This document shows, one piece after another, positions 19,587 to 28,879 of a stretch of 64,000 nt of DNA. Below the pieces are notes generated by a model that worked only from the letters and a program-made list of their open reading frames with translations, searched no databases and was not told the DNA's origin. The stretch is from Pseudomonas entomophila (lineage in GTDB: Bacteria; Pseudomonadota; Gammaproteobacteria; Pseudomonadales; Pseudomonadaceae): assembly GCF_018417595.1 (NCBI RefSeq), contig NZ_CP070982.1, forward strand, positions 4,267,001 to 4,331,000, written 5' to 3'. Numbering within the stretch: position 1 is the first letter of the stretch; each line of letters starts with the position of its first letter. The translations under genes were made by a program, and so were the position numbers.

Positions 19587-22500
19587 TCAGCGCTGCGCGT
19601 ACTGCAGCACCACCTCCAGCGGATGGCGCAGCTGCTTTTCGGTCATGCGCTTGACCTGGCTGCGGCACGAGTACCCGGTGGCCAATGCCTCACCCTGCTT
19701 GTCCAGCTTGGTCGCCCAGGACTGCTCGAAGATGGTCCTCGAGGTATCCTGGTTACGCGCTTCGTGCCCATAAGTACCAGACATGCCGCAGCAACCGGTG
19801 GCCTCGGTGACCAACTTCAGTCCAAGGCGGGCGAACACCTGCTCCCACTGCTTCGTGCTGGCCGGCACATTCGTCTTCTCGGTGCAGTGAGCCATCAGGC
19901 GGAAACTGTCGGCCTGGGCCGGCGCCTGCTCAGGCAGCACGCTCATCAACCACTCCTGTGGCAGCAGCACAGCCGGGCACTCCACGCCATCGACCTTCTG
20001 GTACTCCTGGCGGTAGACCAGGGTCATCGCCGGATCCAGCCCCACCAGCGGTACGCCGCAGTCGGCAAGCGCCTTGAGCTGGGTAGCGTTGCGAACCGCC
20101 GCCTTGGCGAAGGCGCCGAGGAAACCCTGCACGTGCAGCGGTTTGCCATTGGCGCTGTAGGGCGCCAGGAACACCTTGTGCCCCAGGCGATGGGCCAGCT
20201 CGATGAACGAGGCCAGCAACGGCGTCTCGAAGTAGCGGGTGAAGGCATCCTGCACCAGCACGATACTGCGCTCGCGCTGGGCCGGGGTCAGCTCGCGCAG
20301 GGCTGGCACACTGGCCACCTGAACGCGGCAACGGGTCAGGGTGGACTGGAAGTTGAAGCGGCTGATCAGTGGGCTGTCGACCATGCCGACCTTGTCCGCC
20401 AGCAGCCTGCTCACCCACTTCGAACCCATCACCGCGTTGTACAGGCCCGGCGCATGGGCCAGGTATGGGATGGTGAACTCCAGCGAGCCGATCAGGTAAT
20501 CGCGCAGCGGACGCTGGTAGCGGCCGTGGTACAACTCGAGGAAGCGCGAACGGAAGTCCGGCACATTGACCTTGATCGGACACTGCCCCGCGCAGGACTT
20601 GCACGCCAGGCAGCCCGCCATGGCGTCGTACACCTCATGGGAGAAGTCTGCCTGCCCCTGCTGGCGCGCACGGCTGTTGCGCAGTCGCGCCGGCAGCCCC
20701 TTGAACCAGGACGCCTTGCGCTGGGCGGCGGCGAGCACGTCGATGTTCGCTTCGCCCTGCAGGCGCAGCCATTCGCGGATCAGCGAGGCGCGGCCCTTCG
20801 GTGAATGCTGGCGCTCGCGGGTGGCCTTCCACGACGGGCACATGGCGTCGTTGGGGTCGTAGTTGTAGCAGGCGCCATTACCGTTGCAGTGCACGGCACT
20901 GCCGAAGCTTTGCCAGACCCGCTCGTCGATCGTCCGGTCCAGGTCGCCGCGCAGAGGTGCGCCATCCACCGGCGTCAGGCCTTCGGCACTGTCCGGCGGG
21001 GTGCAGATCTTGCCAGGGTTGAGCTGGTTGTGCGGGTCGAACGCGCCTTTCAGACGCTGCAATGCCGGGTACAGCTCGCCGAAATACGCCGGTACATACT
21101 CGGAGCGCAGGCCCTTGCCGTGCTCGCCCCAGAGCAGGCCACCGTAGCGCTGGGTCAGCGCTGCCACGGCATCGGAGATCGGCTTGACCAGCGCGGCCTG
21201 GGCCGGATCCTTCATGTCCAGCGCCGGGCGCACATGCAACACGCCCGCATCGACGTGGCCGAACATGCCGTACGCCAAGCCATGACCGTCGAGCAGGGCA
21301 CGGAAGTCGGCAATGTAGTCGGCCAGTTGCTCCGGTGGCACGGCGGTGTCCTCGACGAACGGTTGCGGGCGTACCTCACCCTCGACGTTGCCCAGCAGGC
21401 CCACCGAACGCTTGCGCATGGTGTAGACCTTGGTCACCGCTTCCGCCCCCTCCGCCAAGGTATGCCCCAGGCGCTCGACACTGGTGTCGCGCTGCAGGTG
21501 TTCGACGAACGCTTCGACCCGCGCATTGACCTCGGCCGGGTCGTCGCCGCAGAACTCCACCAGGTTGATACCCAGGGTCGGGCGCTCGGCGTCGGCCGGG
21601 AAATACTCGGCGACGCTGTGCCAGACGATATCCTTCATCGCCAGCATCAACACCTTGGAGTCGACGGTCTCGATCGACAGCGGCTTGTGCGCCATCAACG
21701 CATTGGCGTCGCGCAGGGCGTCCATGAAACTGATGTAGCGCACGTTGACCAGCACTGCATACTTCGGGATCGGCAGCACATTGAGCTTGGCCTCGACCAC
21801 GTAGCCCAGCGAGCCTTCGGCACCACAGAGCACGCTGTTGAGGTTGAAGCGGCCCTGCTCGTCGCGCAGGTGCGCCAGGTCGTAGCCGGTCAGGCAGCGG
21901 TTGAGCTTGGGGAAGGTGCTTTCAATCAGTTCGGCCTGGCTTTCCTGGATTTCCCGGGCCATGCGATACACCTCGCCGACCCGGCCAGGCGCGGCGCAGG
22001 CCTGCTCCAGCGCCACGTCGTCGATCGGCAGGCTGTGCAAGCGTTCGCCACCGAGCAGCACGCTGTGCAGCTCGAGCACGTGGTCGCGGGTCTTGCCGTA
22101 GGTGCAGCTGCCCTGGCCACTGGCATCGGTGTTGATCATGCCGCCGACGGTGGCGCGGTTTGAAGTGGACAGCTCCGGGGCGAAGAACAGGCCGTGGGGC
22201 TTGAGCGCGGCGTTGAGCTGGTCCTTGACCACGCCCGCCTGGACCCGCACCCAGCGCTCCTCGACATTGATCTCGAGGATGGTGTTCATGTGCCGCGACA
22301 GGTCGACGACGATGCCGTCGGTCAACGACTGGCCGTTGGTGCCGGTGCCGCCGCCACGCGGGGTCAGCTTGATGCCGCGAAAACGTGGCTCGGCCATCAA
22401 CGTGGCGACGCGCGCCACATCGTCGGCATCTTGCGGGAACACCGCCGCCTGGGGCAGGCGCTGGTAGATGGAGTTGTCGGTGGCCAGCACCGTACGGGTG

Positions 22501-22604
22501 CCGTAGTCGGCGCTGATCTGGCCACGGAAGCCGCTGTTTTTCAGGGCTTCGAGGAATTCAGGGTATTGGGCGGCGGGCGCACGGGGCGGCAGCTGGGCGA
22601 TCAT
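19587..22604 (-). CDS. ydiJ: FAD-binding and Fe-S oxidoreductase, YdiJ-like D-2-hydroxyacid dehydrogenase
   Basis: A 1005-aa fusion of a vanillyl-alcohol-oxidase-type FAD domain (TPRGGGTGTNGQSLTDGIVV near residues 85-110, GGMINTDASGQGS near 155) with a C-terminal ferredoxin-like module (GCLACKSCAGQCPIKVNVP near 660-680) and a CCG-type cysteine domain (TGCCGMSGTYGHE near 940). The architecture and length match E. coli YdiJ (1018 aa), a D-2-hydroxyglutarate dehydrogenase that passes electrons to the respiratory chain. The ATG at 22604 has a GAGG site. It is divergent from a LysR gene that may control it. The substrate is inferred from the family. Confidence 0.9.
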   Translation of the reverse strand: MIAQLPPRAPAAQYPEFLEALKNSGFRGQISADYGTRTVLATDNSIYQRLPQAAVFPQDADDVARVATLMAEPRFRGIKLTPRGGGTGTNGQSLTDGIVVDLSRHMNTILEINVEERWVRVQAGVVKDQLNAALKPHGLFFAPELSTSNRATVGGMINTDASGQGSCTYGKTRDHVLELHSVLLGGERLHSLPIDDVALEQACAAPGRVGEVYRMAREIQESQAELIESTFPKLNRCLTGYDLAHLRDEQGRFNLNSVLCGAEGSLGYVVEAKLNVLPIPKYAVLVNVRYISFMDALRDANALMAHKPLSIETVDSKVLMLAMKDIVWHSVAEYFPADAERPTLGINLVEFCGDDPAEVNARVEAFVEHLQRDTSVERLGHTLAEGAEAVTKVYTMRKRSVGLLGNVEGEVRPQPFVEDTAVPPEQLADYIADFRALLDGHGLAYGMFGHVDAGVLHVRPALDMKDPAQAALVKPISDAVAALTQRYGGLLWGEHGKGLRSEYVPAYFGELYPALQRLKGAFDPHNQLNPGKICTPPDSAEGLTPVDGAPLRGDLDRTIDERVWQSFGSAVHCNGNGACYNYDPNDAMCPSWKATRERQHSPKGRASLIREWLRLQGEANIDVLAAAQRKASWFKGLPARLRNSRARQQGQADFSHEVYDAMAGCLACKSCAGQCPIKVNVPDFRSRFLELYHGRYQRPLRDYLIGSLEFTIPYLAHAPGLYNAVMGSKWVSRLLADKVGMVDSPLISRFNFQSTLTRCRVQVASVPALRELTPAQRERSIVLVQDAFTRYFETPLLASFIELAHRLGHKVFLAPYSANGKPLHVQGFLGAFAKAAVRNATQLKALADCGVPLVGLDPAMTLVYRQEYQKVDGVECPAVLLPQEWLMSVLPEQAPAQADSFRLMAHCTEKTNVPASTKQWEQVFARLGLKLVTEATGCCGMSGTYGHEARNQDTSRTIFEQSWATKLDKQGEALATGYSCRSQVKRMTEKQLRHPLEVVLQYAQR

Positions 22605-22756
22605 CGAAGGATGCCTCGTTGATATCGGGCTAATTCACGGAAATCTTGTCACTCCGGCATGAATGAGTCATGGGAGGATTTCGAATGTGCCAATGTTCCT
22701 GTAGTTTCGCGCCAGGGGCAAACGGATATTCCTGCCGCTATCGATGAGCTTTATGA

Positions 22757-23641
22757 ATGAATTACCGCCACCTCACCCCTTCGATGTCGCTGCTGCTGGC
22801 TTTCGAAGCCGCCGCCCGGCATGAAAGCTATACCCGCGCCGCCGCCGAACTGTCGCTGACCCAGAGCGCGGTGAGCCGCCAGGTGCAGGCACTGGAACAA
22901 CAGCTGGGGCTCACGCTGTTCCGCCGCGAGGGGCGCCAGGTGCAACTGACCGATGTCGGCCGCCTGTACCAGCGCGAACTGAGTGAGGCGCTGGGGCGAA
23001 TCCGCAGCGCCACCCTCCAGGCCCTGGCCTATCAGTCCGGCGTCGGCACCCTGCGCCTGGCAACCCTGCCGACCTTCGGCTCGAAATGGCTGCTGCCACG
23101 CCTGCACGCCTTCTACAGCGCGCATCCGGGGATGCTGGTGCACATTCATTCACGCATCGAGGCAATCAACTTCGACACCAGCGAGATCGACGCCGCCATC
23201 GGCGTGGCCACCCATGACCTGCCTGGGCTGATCTGCCACCGCTTGCACGCCGAGGAACTGGTGGTGATCCTGCCGCCGGACAGTGCGCGCGACGAGCCAT
23301 GCTGGAGCCCGGCGCGAATCAGCGAAGAGGTACTGCTCAATGTGGCCAACAACCCACACGCCTGGGGCGAATGGTTCTCCCACCACGCCCTGCCGCACCG
23401 CTCGATGCGCCTGGGGCCAAGCTTCGAGCTGACCTCGCACCTGATCCAGGCGGTGCGCGCGGGGATCGGCATCGGGCTGGTGCCGCGAATCCTGGTGGAG
23501 GAAGAACTGGCCAGTGGCGAACTGTTCAGCCCCGGCACCCCATTTGCCAGCCAGCGCAGTTACTACCTGATCTACCCACCAAGGAATGAGGCGCTGCCCT
23601 CGTTGCGAGCGTTTCGCGGCTGGTTGCTCGAACAGATCTGA
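22757..23641 (+). CDS. LysR-family transcriptional regulator (GcvA-like)
   Basis: A 294-aa regulator with an N-terminal winged helix (AAAELSLTQSAVSRQVQALE near residues 28-48) and a LysR effector-binding domain from about 95. The wing and linker pattern (LGLTLFRREGRQVQLTDVG) is typical of the GcvA/AmpR subgroup. It is divergent from the YdiJ-like gene with 152 bases between starts, the usual arrangement for a LysR regulator and its target. The effector is unknown. Confidence 0.92.
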   Translation: MNYRHLTPSMSLLLAFEAAARHESYTRAAAELSLTQSAVSRQVQALEQQLGLTLFRREGRQVQLTDVGRLYQRELSEALGRIRSATLQALAYQSGVGTLRLATLPTFGSKWLLPRLHAFYSAHPGMLVHIHSRIEAINFDTSEIDAAIGVATHDLPGLICHRLHAEELVVILPPDSARDEPCWSPARISEEVLLNVANNPHAWGEWFSHHALPHRSMRLGPSFELTSHLIQAVRAGIGIGLVPRILVEEELASGELFSPGTPFASQRSYYLIYPPRNEALPSLRAFRGWLLEQI

Positions 23642-23666
23642 CCGCTCAGCTACCTGGGCCGGCCTG

Positions 23667-23824
23667 TTCGCGGGTAAACCCGCTCCCACAGGGACTGCAT
23701 CGACCTTGGTATGAGCGGTGCACCTGTAGGAGCCGGCCTTGCCGGTGAATGGGTCAGCTGCTCCACAGGCTATGTGCTGCACCGTGGATCACACTTCACC
23801 TGTGGGAGCGGGTTTACCCGCGAA
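23667..23824. repeat. Cluster of three REP units
   Basis: Two units of the GGGAGCGGGTTTACCCGC subtype lie inverted at 23667-23692 and 23799-23824 with perfect 26-base arms. A third, diverged unit (TGTAGGAGCCGGCCTTGCCG) lies at about 23723-23748. The cluster fills the gap between the convergent LysR and AroP-type genes. Confidence 0.85.
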
Positions 23825-23842
23825 AAGGCCGGCGCAGACAAC

Positions 23843-23880
23843 AAAAAACCCGACGCCAGTCGCCTGGCATCGGGTTTTCT
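23843..23880 (-). terminator. Rho-independent terminator of the aroP-type gene
   Basis: AAAACCCGA-C-GCCA pairs with TGGC-A-TCGGGTTTT around a short loop (one internal mismatch). On the minus strand the stem ends in TTTTTT, about 17 bases after the stop. Confidence 0.8.
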
Positions 23881-23896
23881 CGAAGCACCTCAGCGC

Positions 23897-25315
23897 TTAC
23901 TTGGCCACGCTACCCGCAGCACCGTTGGCCTGCGCCCCACGCTTGCTCTTGAGCACGTAGAACACATACATCACCACCAGCCATACCGGCATCGCGTATA
24001 CCGATACCTGGATGCCAGGAATCTGCAGCATGATGCCCAGGATCAGCACCACGAACGCCAGCACCAGGTAGTTGCCGTACGGGTACCACAGCGCCTTGAA
24101 CAGCGGCTTCTGGCCGGTGCGGTCGAGGTGCTGGCGGAACTTCAGGTGCGAGTAGCTGATCATCGCCCAGTTGATCACCAGGGTCGCCACCACCAGCGAC
24201 ATCAGCAGTTCCAGGGCATTCTGCGGCATCAGGTAGTTGAGCAACACCGCGATCAGCGTCACCGCCGCCGACACCAGGATCGAACGCACCGGCACGCCGC
24301 GGCGGTCAACCTTGGCCAGGGCTGCCGGGGCATCACCCTGCTCGGCCATGCCCAGCAGCATGCGGGCGTTGCAGTAGGTGCCGCTGTTGTACACCGACAG
24401 CGCTGCGGTCAGGACCACGAAGTTCAGCAGGTGCGCGGCCACGTCGCTCCCCAGCAGCGAGAACACCTGGACGAACGGGCTGCTGCCGTAGCTGCCACCG
24501 GAAGCGTCGATGCTGGCCACCAGGCTGTCCCACGGGGTCAGCGACAGCAACACCACCAGGGCGCCTACATAGAAGATCAGAATGCGGTAGATGACCTGAT
24601 TGATCGCCTTGGGGATCACGGTCTTCGGCTTGTCGGCCTCGGCAGCGGTGAAGCCGAGCATTTCCAGGCCACCAAAGGAGAACATGATGAAGGCCAGGGC
24701 CATCACCAGCCCGCTGACACCGTGCGGGAAGAAGCCACCATGGGCCCACAGGTTGGTCACCGACGCTTCAGGGCCGCCACTGCCACTGGTCAGCAGGTAG
24801 GCGCCCAGGCCGATCATGCCGACGATGGCGGCGACCTTGATGATCGCGAACCAGAACTCGGCCTCGCCGAAGATCTTCACGTTCATCAGGTTGATGGCGT
24901 TGATCAGCAGGAAGAACGCCGCCGCGGTCACCCAGGTCGGGATCTCCGGCCACCAGTAGTGGACGTACTTGCCGACCGCCGAAAGCTCCGACATACCCAC
25001 CAGGATGTACAGCACCCAGCAGTTCCAGCCCGACAGGAAGCCGGCGAAACCGCCCCAGTACTTGTGCGCGAAGTGGCTGAAGGAGCCGGCCACCGGCTCC
25101 TCGACGATCATCTCGCCGAGCTGGCGCATGATCATGAAGGCAATGAAGCCGCAGATGGCGTAGCCGAGGATCATCGACGGGCCGGCGGACTTCATCACGC
25201 CGGCCGAGCCCAGGAACAACCCGGTGCCGATGGCGCCGCCCAGGGCGATCAGTTGGATATGGCGGTTCTTCAAGCCACGCTTGAGTTCGCCGGACTGTGA
25301 GTTATGTCCACTCAT
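23897..25315 (-). CDS. aroP: Aromatic amino acid permease of the AAT family (AroP type)
   Basis: A 472-aa inner-membrane APC-superfamily permease with 12 hydrophobic segments. The family start LKNRHIQLIALGGAIGTGLF, then EMIVEEPVAGSFSHFAHKYW and GFTAAEADKPKTVIPKAI, are typical of AroP/PheP/GabP transporters. The ATG at 25313-25315 (MSGHNSQSGELKRG) has AGGTGA upstream. The nearby phh cluster makes phenylalanine or tyrosine uptake likely, but the sequence alone does not fix the substrate among AAT permeases. Confidence 0.87.
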   Translation of the reverse strand: MSGHNSQSGELKRGLKNRHIQLIALGGAIGTGLFLGSAGVMKSAGPSMILGYAICGFIAFMIMRQLGEMIVEEPVAGSFSHFAHKYWGGFAGFLSGWNCWVLYILVGMSELSAVGKYVHYWWPEIPTWVTAAAFFLLINAINLMNVKIFGEAEFWFAIIKVAAIVGMIGLGAYLLTSGSGGPEASVTNLWAHGGFFPHGVSGLVMALAFIMFSFGGLEMLGFTAAEADKPKTVIPKAINQVIYRILIFYVGALVVLLSLTPWDSLVASIDASGGSYGSSPFVQVFSLLGSDVAAHLLNFVVLTAALSVYNSGTYCNARMLLGMAEQGDAPAALAKVDRRGVPVRSILVSAAVTLIAVLLNYLMPQNALELLMSLVVATLVINWAMISYSHLKFRQHLDRTGQKPLFKALWYPYGNYLVLAFVVLILGIMLQIPGIQVSVYAMPVWLVVMYVFYVLKSKRGAQANGAAGSVAK

Positions 25316-25936
25316 GAACGAAGTCACCTGCTTGTTTTTATCTGTGACGGAATCGGACCCACCGCACTCGTGGCGCAGCGGAATGGGCAAGGTGGTTACC
25401 TTGGGTTCTTGGACGGGTCGCTCGCGAAAGCGCGGGTCAACCGGGTGTCAGCAAGAGTGCGCGGTACGCAAGGGAGTCACAGGTAAAACGCGGCGCATTG
25501 TATACCCCTGCAAACGCGCAGGCGTCAACGCGTTGCGTCGTTTCCTGATGAAAAAACGCACCGGTCCTGGGGTGAAGGCCTGAAAAGGCGGAGTGATCGG
25601 CGTACATGGCGCCTCCGTTTTGTTGTTTTGGTGCCTGGCGGTCCTGCCTGGCTTTGCACACGGCAATGGCGCTATCTCAGCGGTTGGGCGGGGGATTTGG
25701 AAGGGGGAGAACCGGGGCTTGGAGGTTCTGCGGCGAGGGTCGTGGAAAATTTTTGTTACGCAGTGCGAAAAAAATCGGGCAGGCCGGGTTATACGGGCAT
25801 TTTTGTATAAATTTCTTTACAGGGTGGTTTGAAAACTTTCCACTTGCCAGGAAATTTTCAGTGCATTCAGGAACTTGGGCCGCTTTGCGGCCATTCGCCG
25901 GCAAGCCAGCTACAGGGGAAGCGGTTCCGGCAGGCA
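25316..25936. other. 620-base intergenic region with GGA-rich stretch
   Basis: This lies upstream of the aroP-type gene and downstream of rluB. No frame with a ribosome site was convincing. Bases 25740-25860 are notably AT-rich for this genome. Five GGA motifs fall within 54 bases (25693-25746), which resembles RsmA/CsrA-binding sequences, but no clear promoter or terminator frames them as an RNA gene. Confidence 0.4.
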
Positions 25937-25965
25937 CAAAAAAGCCAGCCCGAAGGCTGGCTCTT
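25937..25965 (-). terminator. Rho-independent terminator of rluB
   Basis: On the minus strand AGCCAGCC-TTCG-GGCTGGCT is followed by TTTTTTG. The stem is perfect (8 bp) and lies about 20 bases after the rluB stop. Confidence 0.9.
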
Positions 25966-25981
25966 TCGTTACCAGGCTGAA

Positions 25982-27046
25982 TCAGCCGCGTGGTTTGCCA
26001 CGACCACGACCGGCAGGCTTGTCGCCCTCAGGGCGGGCCGGACGCTTGCGCATCTCGCTTGGGCGCTCGGCCACCGCGCTACCGCGGCTGCTCTTGCGCG
26101 GCGCCGAGTCTTCGCGCGCCGTACGTGCCGGGCGCTCGCCCTGGCCTTCCTGGGCGGGACGCAGGGTACGTACACGCTCACCACGCCCCAGCGGACGGGT
26201 CGACTTGCGCTGCAGGCGCTCGAGCTTATCCTTGGCCTTGAGCTTCATCTCCGGCAGCGCCACTGGCTGCAGGCCGACTTCAGCGGCCAGGATGTCGATC
26301 TCGCCCTGGCTCATTTCGCGCCAGCGGCCCATCGGCAGGTCGGAGTTGAGGAACACCGGGCCGAAACGCACGCGCTTCAGGCGGCTGACCACCACGCCTT
26401 GCGACTCCCACAGGCGGCGCACTTCGCGGTTGCGGCCTTCCATCACCACGCAGTGGTACCAGTGGTTGAAGCCTTCACCACCCGGTGCCTTCTGGATGTC
26501 GGTGAACTTGGCCGGGCCGTCTTCGAGCATCACACCAGCCTTGAGGCGATCGACCATGTCGTCGTCGACCTCGCCACGCACACGCACGGCGTACTCGCGG
26601 TCCATTTCGTAGGAGGGGTGCATCAGGCGGTTGGCCAGCTCACCGTCGGTGGTGAACAGCAGCAGACCGGTGGTGTTGATGTCCAGGCGGCCGATGTTGA
26701 TCCAGCGGCCCTCTTTCGGGCGCGGCAGGCGGTCGAACACGGTCGGGCGGCCTTCCGGGTCGTCACGGGTGCAGATCTCGCCGTCAGGCTTGTTGTACAT
26801 GATCACGCGGCGGGTCGCCTCGGCGGCCTCGACACGCTTGATCAGCTTGCCATCGACGGTGATGGCGTCGTGCAGGTCGACGCGCAGGCCCAGGGTGGCC
26901 TCGACGCCGTTGACCTTGATGCGGCCCTGGCTGATCCAGGCCTCGACGTCACGACGCGAGCCGACGCCGATGCGGGCCAGCACTTTCTGCAGTTTTTCGC
27001 CGGATGGCGGAGTGGGTTGTTGGTCTTGCAGGTCTTTGTCATTCAT
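25982..27046 (-). CDS. rluB: 23S rRNA pseudouridine(2605) synthase
   Basis: A 354-aa enzyme with an N-terminal S4 RNA-binding domain (residues 17-75, EKLQKVLARIGVGSRRDVEA) and a RsuA-type pseudouridine synthase domain. The catalytic Asp122 is in GRLDINTTGLLLFT. RluB modifies U2605 in 23S rRNA. The final 80 residues are an Arg/Lys/Gly/Ala-rich low-complexity tail, probably extra RNA contact. It lies downstream of scpA-scpB but is separated from scpB by a REP pair. Confidence 0.94.
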   Translation of the reverse strand: MNDKDLQDQQPTPPSGEKLQKVLARIGVGSRRDVEAWISQGRIKVNGVEATLGLRVDLHDAITVDGKLIKRVEAAEATRRVIMYNKPDGEICTRDDPEGRPTVFDRLPRPKEGRWINIGRLDINTTGLLLFTTDGELANRLMHPSYEMDREYAVRVRGEVDDDMVDRLKAGVMLEDGPAKFTDIQKAPGGEGFNHWYHCVVMEGRNREVRRLWESQGVVVSRLKRVRFGPVFLNSDLPMGRWREMSQGEIDILAAEVGLQPVALPEMKLKAKDKLERLQRKSTRPLGRGERVRTLRPAQEGQGERPARTAREDSAPRKSSRGSAVAERPSEMRKRPARPEGDKPAGRGRGKPRG

Positions 27047-27175
27047 CTGGGCACCTCCCGGTGTAGTAGTGAAAGCGGGCGCGCATCATACGCGGAACGC
27101 ACTGGAGAGTAGAGCGTTTTGTGGGGGCGGAAGTGTTTTTCTGCCAAATGGCCTTTTGTGGCCTGGGCCGGCCTC

Positions 27176-27242
27176 TTCGCGGGCAAGCCCGCTCCCGCAG
27201 GGACAACGCCACCACCCTGTGGGAGCGGGTTTACCCGCGAAA
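27176..27242. repeat. REP inverted pair with arms of two subtypes
   Basis: TTCGCGGGCAAGCCCGCTCC at 27176 is inverted against GGAGCGGGTTTACCCGCGAA ending at 27242. The arms differ at the loop bases (GCAAGC versus GTTTAC), so this pair mixes two REP variants. It lies between scpB and rluB. Confidence 0.8.
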
Positions 27243-27266
27243 GGGCAGGTACCGCCAGCAGAAGAG

Positions 27267-28037
27267 TCAGGGCTGCAACTTGTCCTCTTCCTGCTCCGAG
27301 GCCTCAGGCTCTTCTTCGCGCAAATCATCGAAATCGGTCTTGAGCCCCTCTTCCATCGCATCCAGCTCCACCAGCAGCGAACGGAAACTGGTCTCTTCCT
27401 TCGGCTCCACCTCTGCACCCTCCTCAACCAGGCTGGCATCGGCCAGGGCCTGCAGGTGCGCCGGCACCGGGGCTTCGTCCGGGTCGAGCAGCGGCTCGGG
27501 CTCCAGCTCGCGCAACTCGGCCAGCGCCGGCAGCTCGTCGAGGCTCTTGAGGTTGAAGTGATCCAGGAACGCCTTGGTGGTGGCAAACATCGCCGGGCGC
27601 CCCGGCACCTCGCGATAACCGACGATGCGGATCCACTCTCGTTCCATGAGCGTCTTGATGATGTTGCTGTTCACCGCCACGCCCCGCACATCCTCGATCT
27701 CGCCGCGGGTGATGGGCTGGCGGTAGGCGATCAGCGCCATGGTTTCGAGCAGCGCGCGGGAGTAGCGCTGCGGGCGCTCCTCCCACAGGCGGCCGACCCA
27801 GGGGGCGTAGTCTTCGCGAATCTGCAGGCGATAGCCGCTGGCCACCTCCTTGAGCTCGAAGGCGCGGCCATTGCACGATTTGCCCAGCACCTCCAGGGCC
27901 TTCTTGAAGACAGCCGGCGCTGGGCGCTCCGCCTCTTCGAACAGTTCGTACAGGCGCTCGAGGGATTGTGGCTTGCCCGAGGCGAGCAGGAAGGCCTCGA
28001 TCAGCGAAGCCAGTTCGCGGGGTTCATTCAGGTTCAT
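27267..28037 (-). CDS. scpB: Segregation and condensation protein B
   Basis: A 256-aa kleisin-associated protein with tandem winged helices. Recognisable family segments are LIEAFLLASGKPQSLERLYE, ALLETMALIAYRQPITRGEI and GRPAMFATTKAFLDHFNLKS. It binds ScpA and SMC to form the bacterial condensin. The C-terminal 75 residues are acidic and low in complexity, longer than in Bacillus. It starts 14 bases after scpA in the same operon. Confidence 0.95.
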   Translation of the reverse strand: MNLNEPRELASLIEAFLLASGKPQSLERLYELFEEAERPAPAVFKKALEVLGKSCNGRAFELKEVASGYRLQIREDYAPWVGRLWEERPQRYSRALLETMALIAYRQPITRGEIEDVRGVAVNSNIIKTLMEREWIRIVGYREVPGRPAMFATTKAFLDHFNLKSLDELPALAELRELEPEPLLDPDEAPVPAHLQALADASLVEEGAEVEPKEETSFRSLLVELDAMEEGLKTDFDDLREEEPEASEQEEDKLQP

Positions 28038-28051
28038 CGGTAGTCGTCAGG

Positions 28052-28879
28052 TCACTCTGCCCGGGCACGGACGTGGATCGGGGCGAAAGGCTCATTTTGC
28101 ACCAGTTCGATCAAGGATTCCTTCACCAGCTCGAGAATCGCCATGAAGGTGACCACCACGCCGAGCTTGCCCTCCTCGCGGGTGAACAGCTCGACAAACG
28201 GCACGAAGGCGCCGCCCTTGAGGCGCTCCAGCACTTCACTCATGCGCTCGCGGGTGGACAGGGTCTCGCGGGTGATCTGGTGGCTTTCGAACAGGTCGTT
28301 GCGGCGCATGACCTCGGCCATGGACAGCAGGATCTCCTCCAGCGCGACCTCGGGCAGCAGCTTGCGCGCCTTGGCCTGGGGTGCCTCCAGGCGCGGCACC
28401 AGCACCTCGCGGCCGACCCGTGGCAATTCGTCGATCCCCTCGGCGGCAGCCTTGAAGCGTTCGTACTCCTGCAGACGACGGATCAGCTCGGCGCGCGGGT
28501 CGCCCTCCTCTTCTTCCACCTCGCTGGAGCGTGGCAGCAGCATGCGCGACTTGATCTCGGCGAGCATGGCGGCCATCACCAGGTACTCGGCGGCCAGTTC
28601 CAGGCGCACGCTTTTCATCAGCTCGACATAGCTCATGTACTGCCGGGTGATTTCCGCCACCGGGATGTCGAGGATGTCGACGTTCTGCTTGCGGATCAGG
28701 TACAGCAACAGGTCCAGCGGGCCTTCGAAGGCTTCGAGGAAGACTTCCAGGGCGTCCGGCGGGATGTACAGGTCGACCGGCATCTCGGTCAGGGCTTCGC
28801 CGTAGACCAGGGCCAGTTGCAGCTGGAACGGCGCTTCCGCCTCGATGGCCGGCGCCTCGGGCGCTTCCACCTGGCTCAC
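28052..28879 (-). CDS. scpA: Segregation and condensation protein A (kleisin)
   Basis: A 275-aa kleisin with the family signature FEGPLDLLLYLIRKQNVDIL and the helical region YLVMAAMLAEIKSRMLLP. It bridges SMC heads with ScpB. The GTG start at 28877-28879 overlaps the TGA of the upstream yciO-type gene (GTGA), which favours this start and implies translational coupling. An upstream ATG at 28912 would overlap that gene by 37 bases and lacks support. The N-terminal 45 residues precede the kleisin fold and look disordered. Confidence 0.93.
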   Translation of the reverse strand: MSQVEAPEAPAIEAEAPFQLQLALVYGEALTEMPVDLYIPPDALEVFLEAFEGPLDLLLYLIRKQNVDILDIPVAEITRQYMSYVELMKSVRLELAAEYLVMAAMLAEIKSRMLLPRSSEVEEEEGDPRAELIRRLQEYERFKAAAEGIDELPRVGREVLVPRLEAPQAKARKLLPEVALEEILLSMAEVMRRNDLFESHQITRETLSTRERMSEVLERLKGGAFVPFVELFTREEGKLGVVVTFMAILELVKESLIELVQNEPFAPIHVRARAE

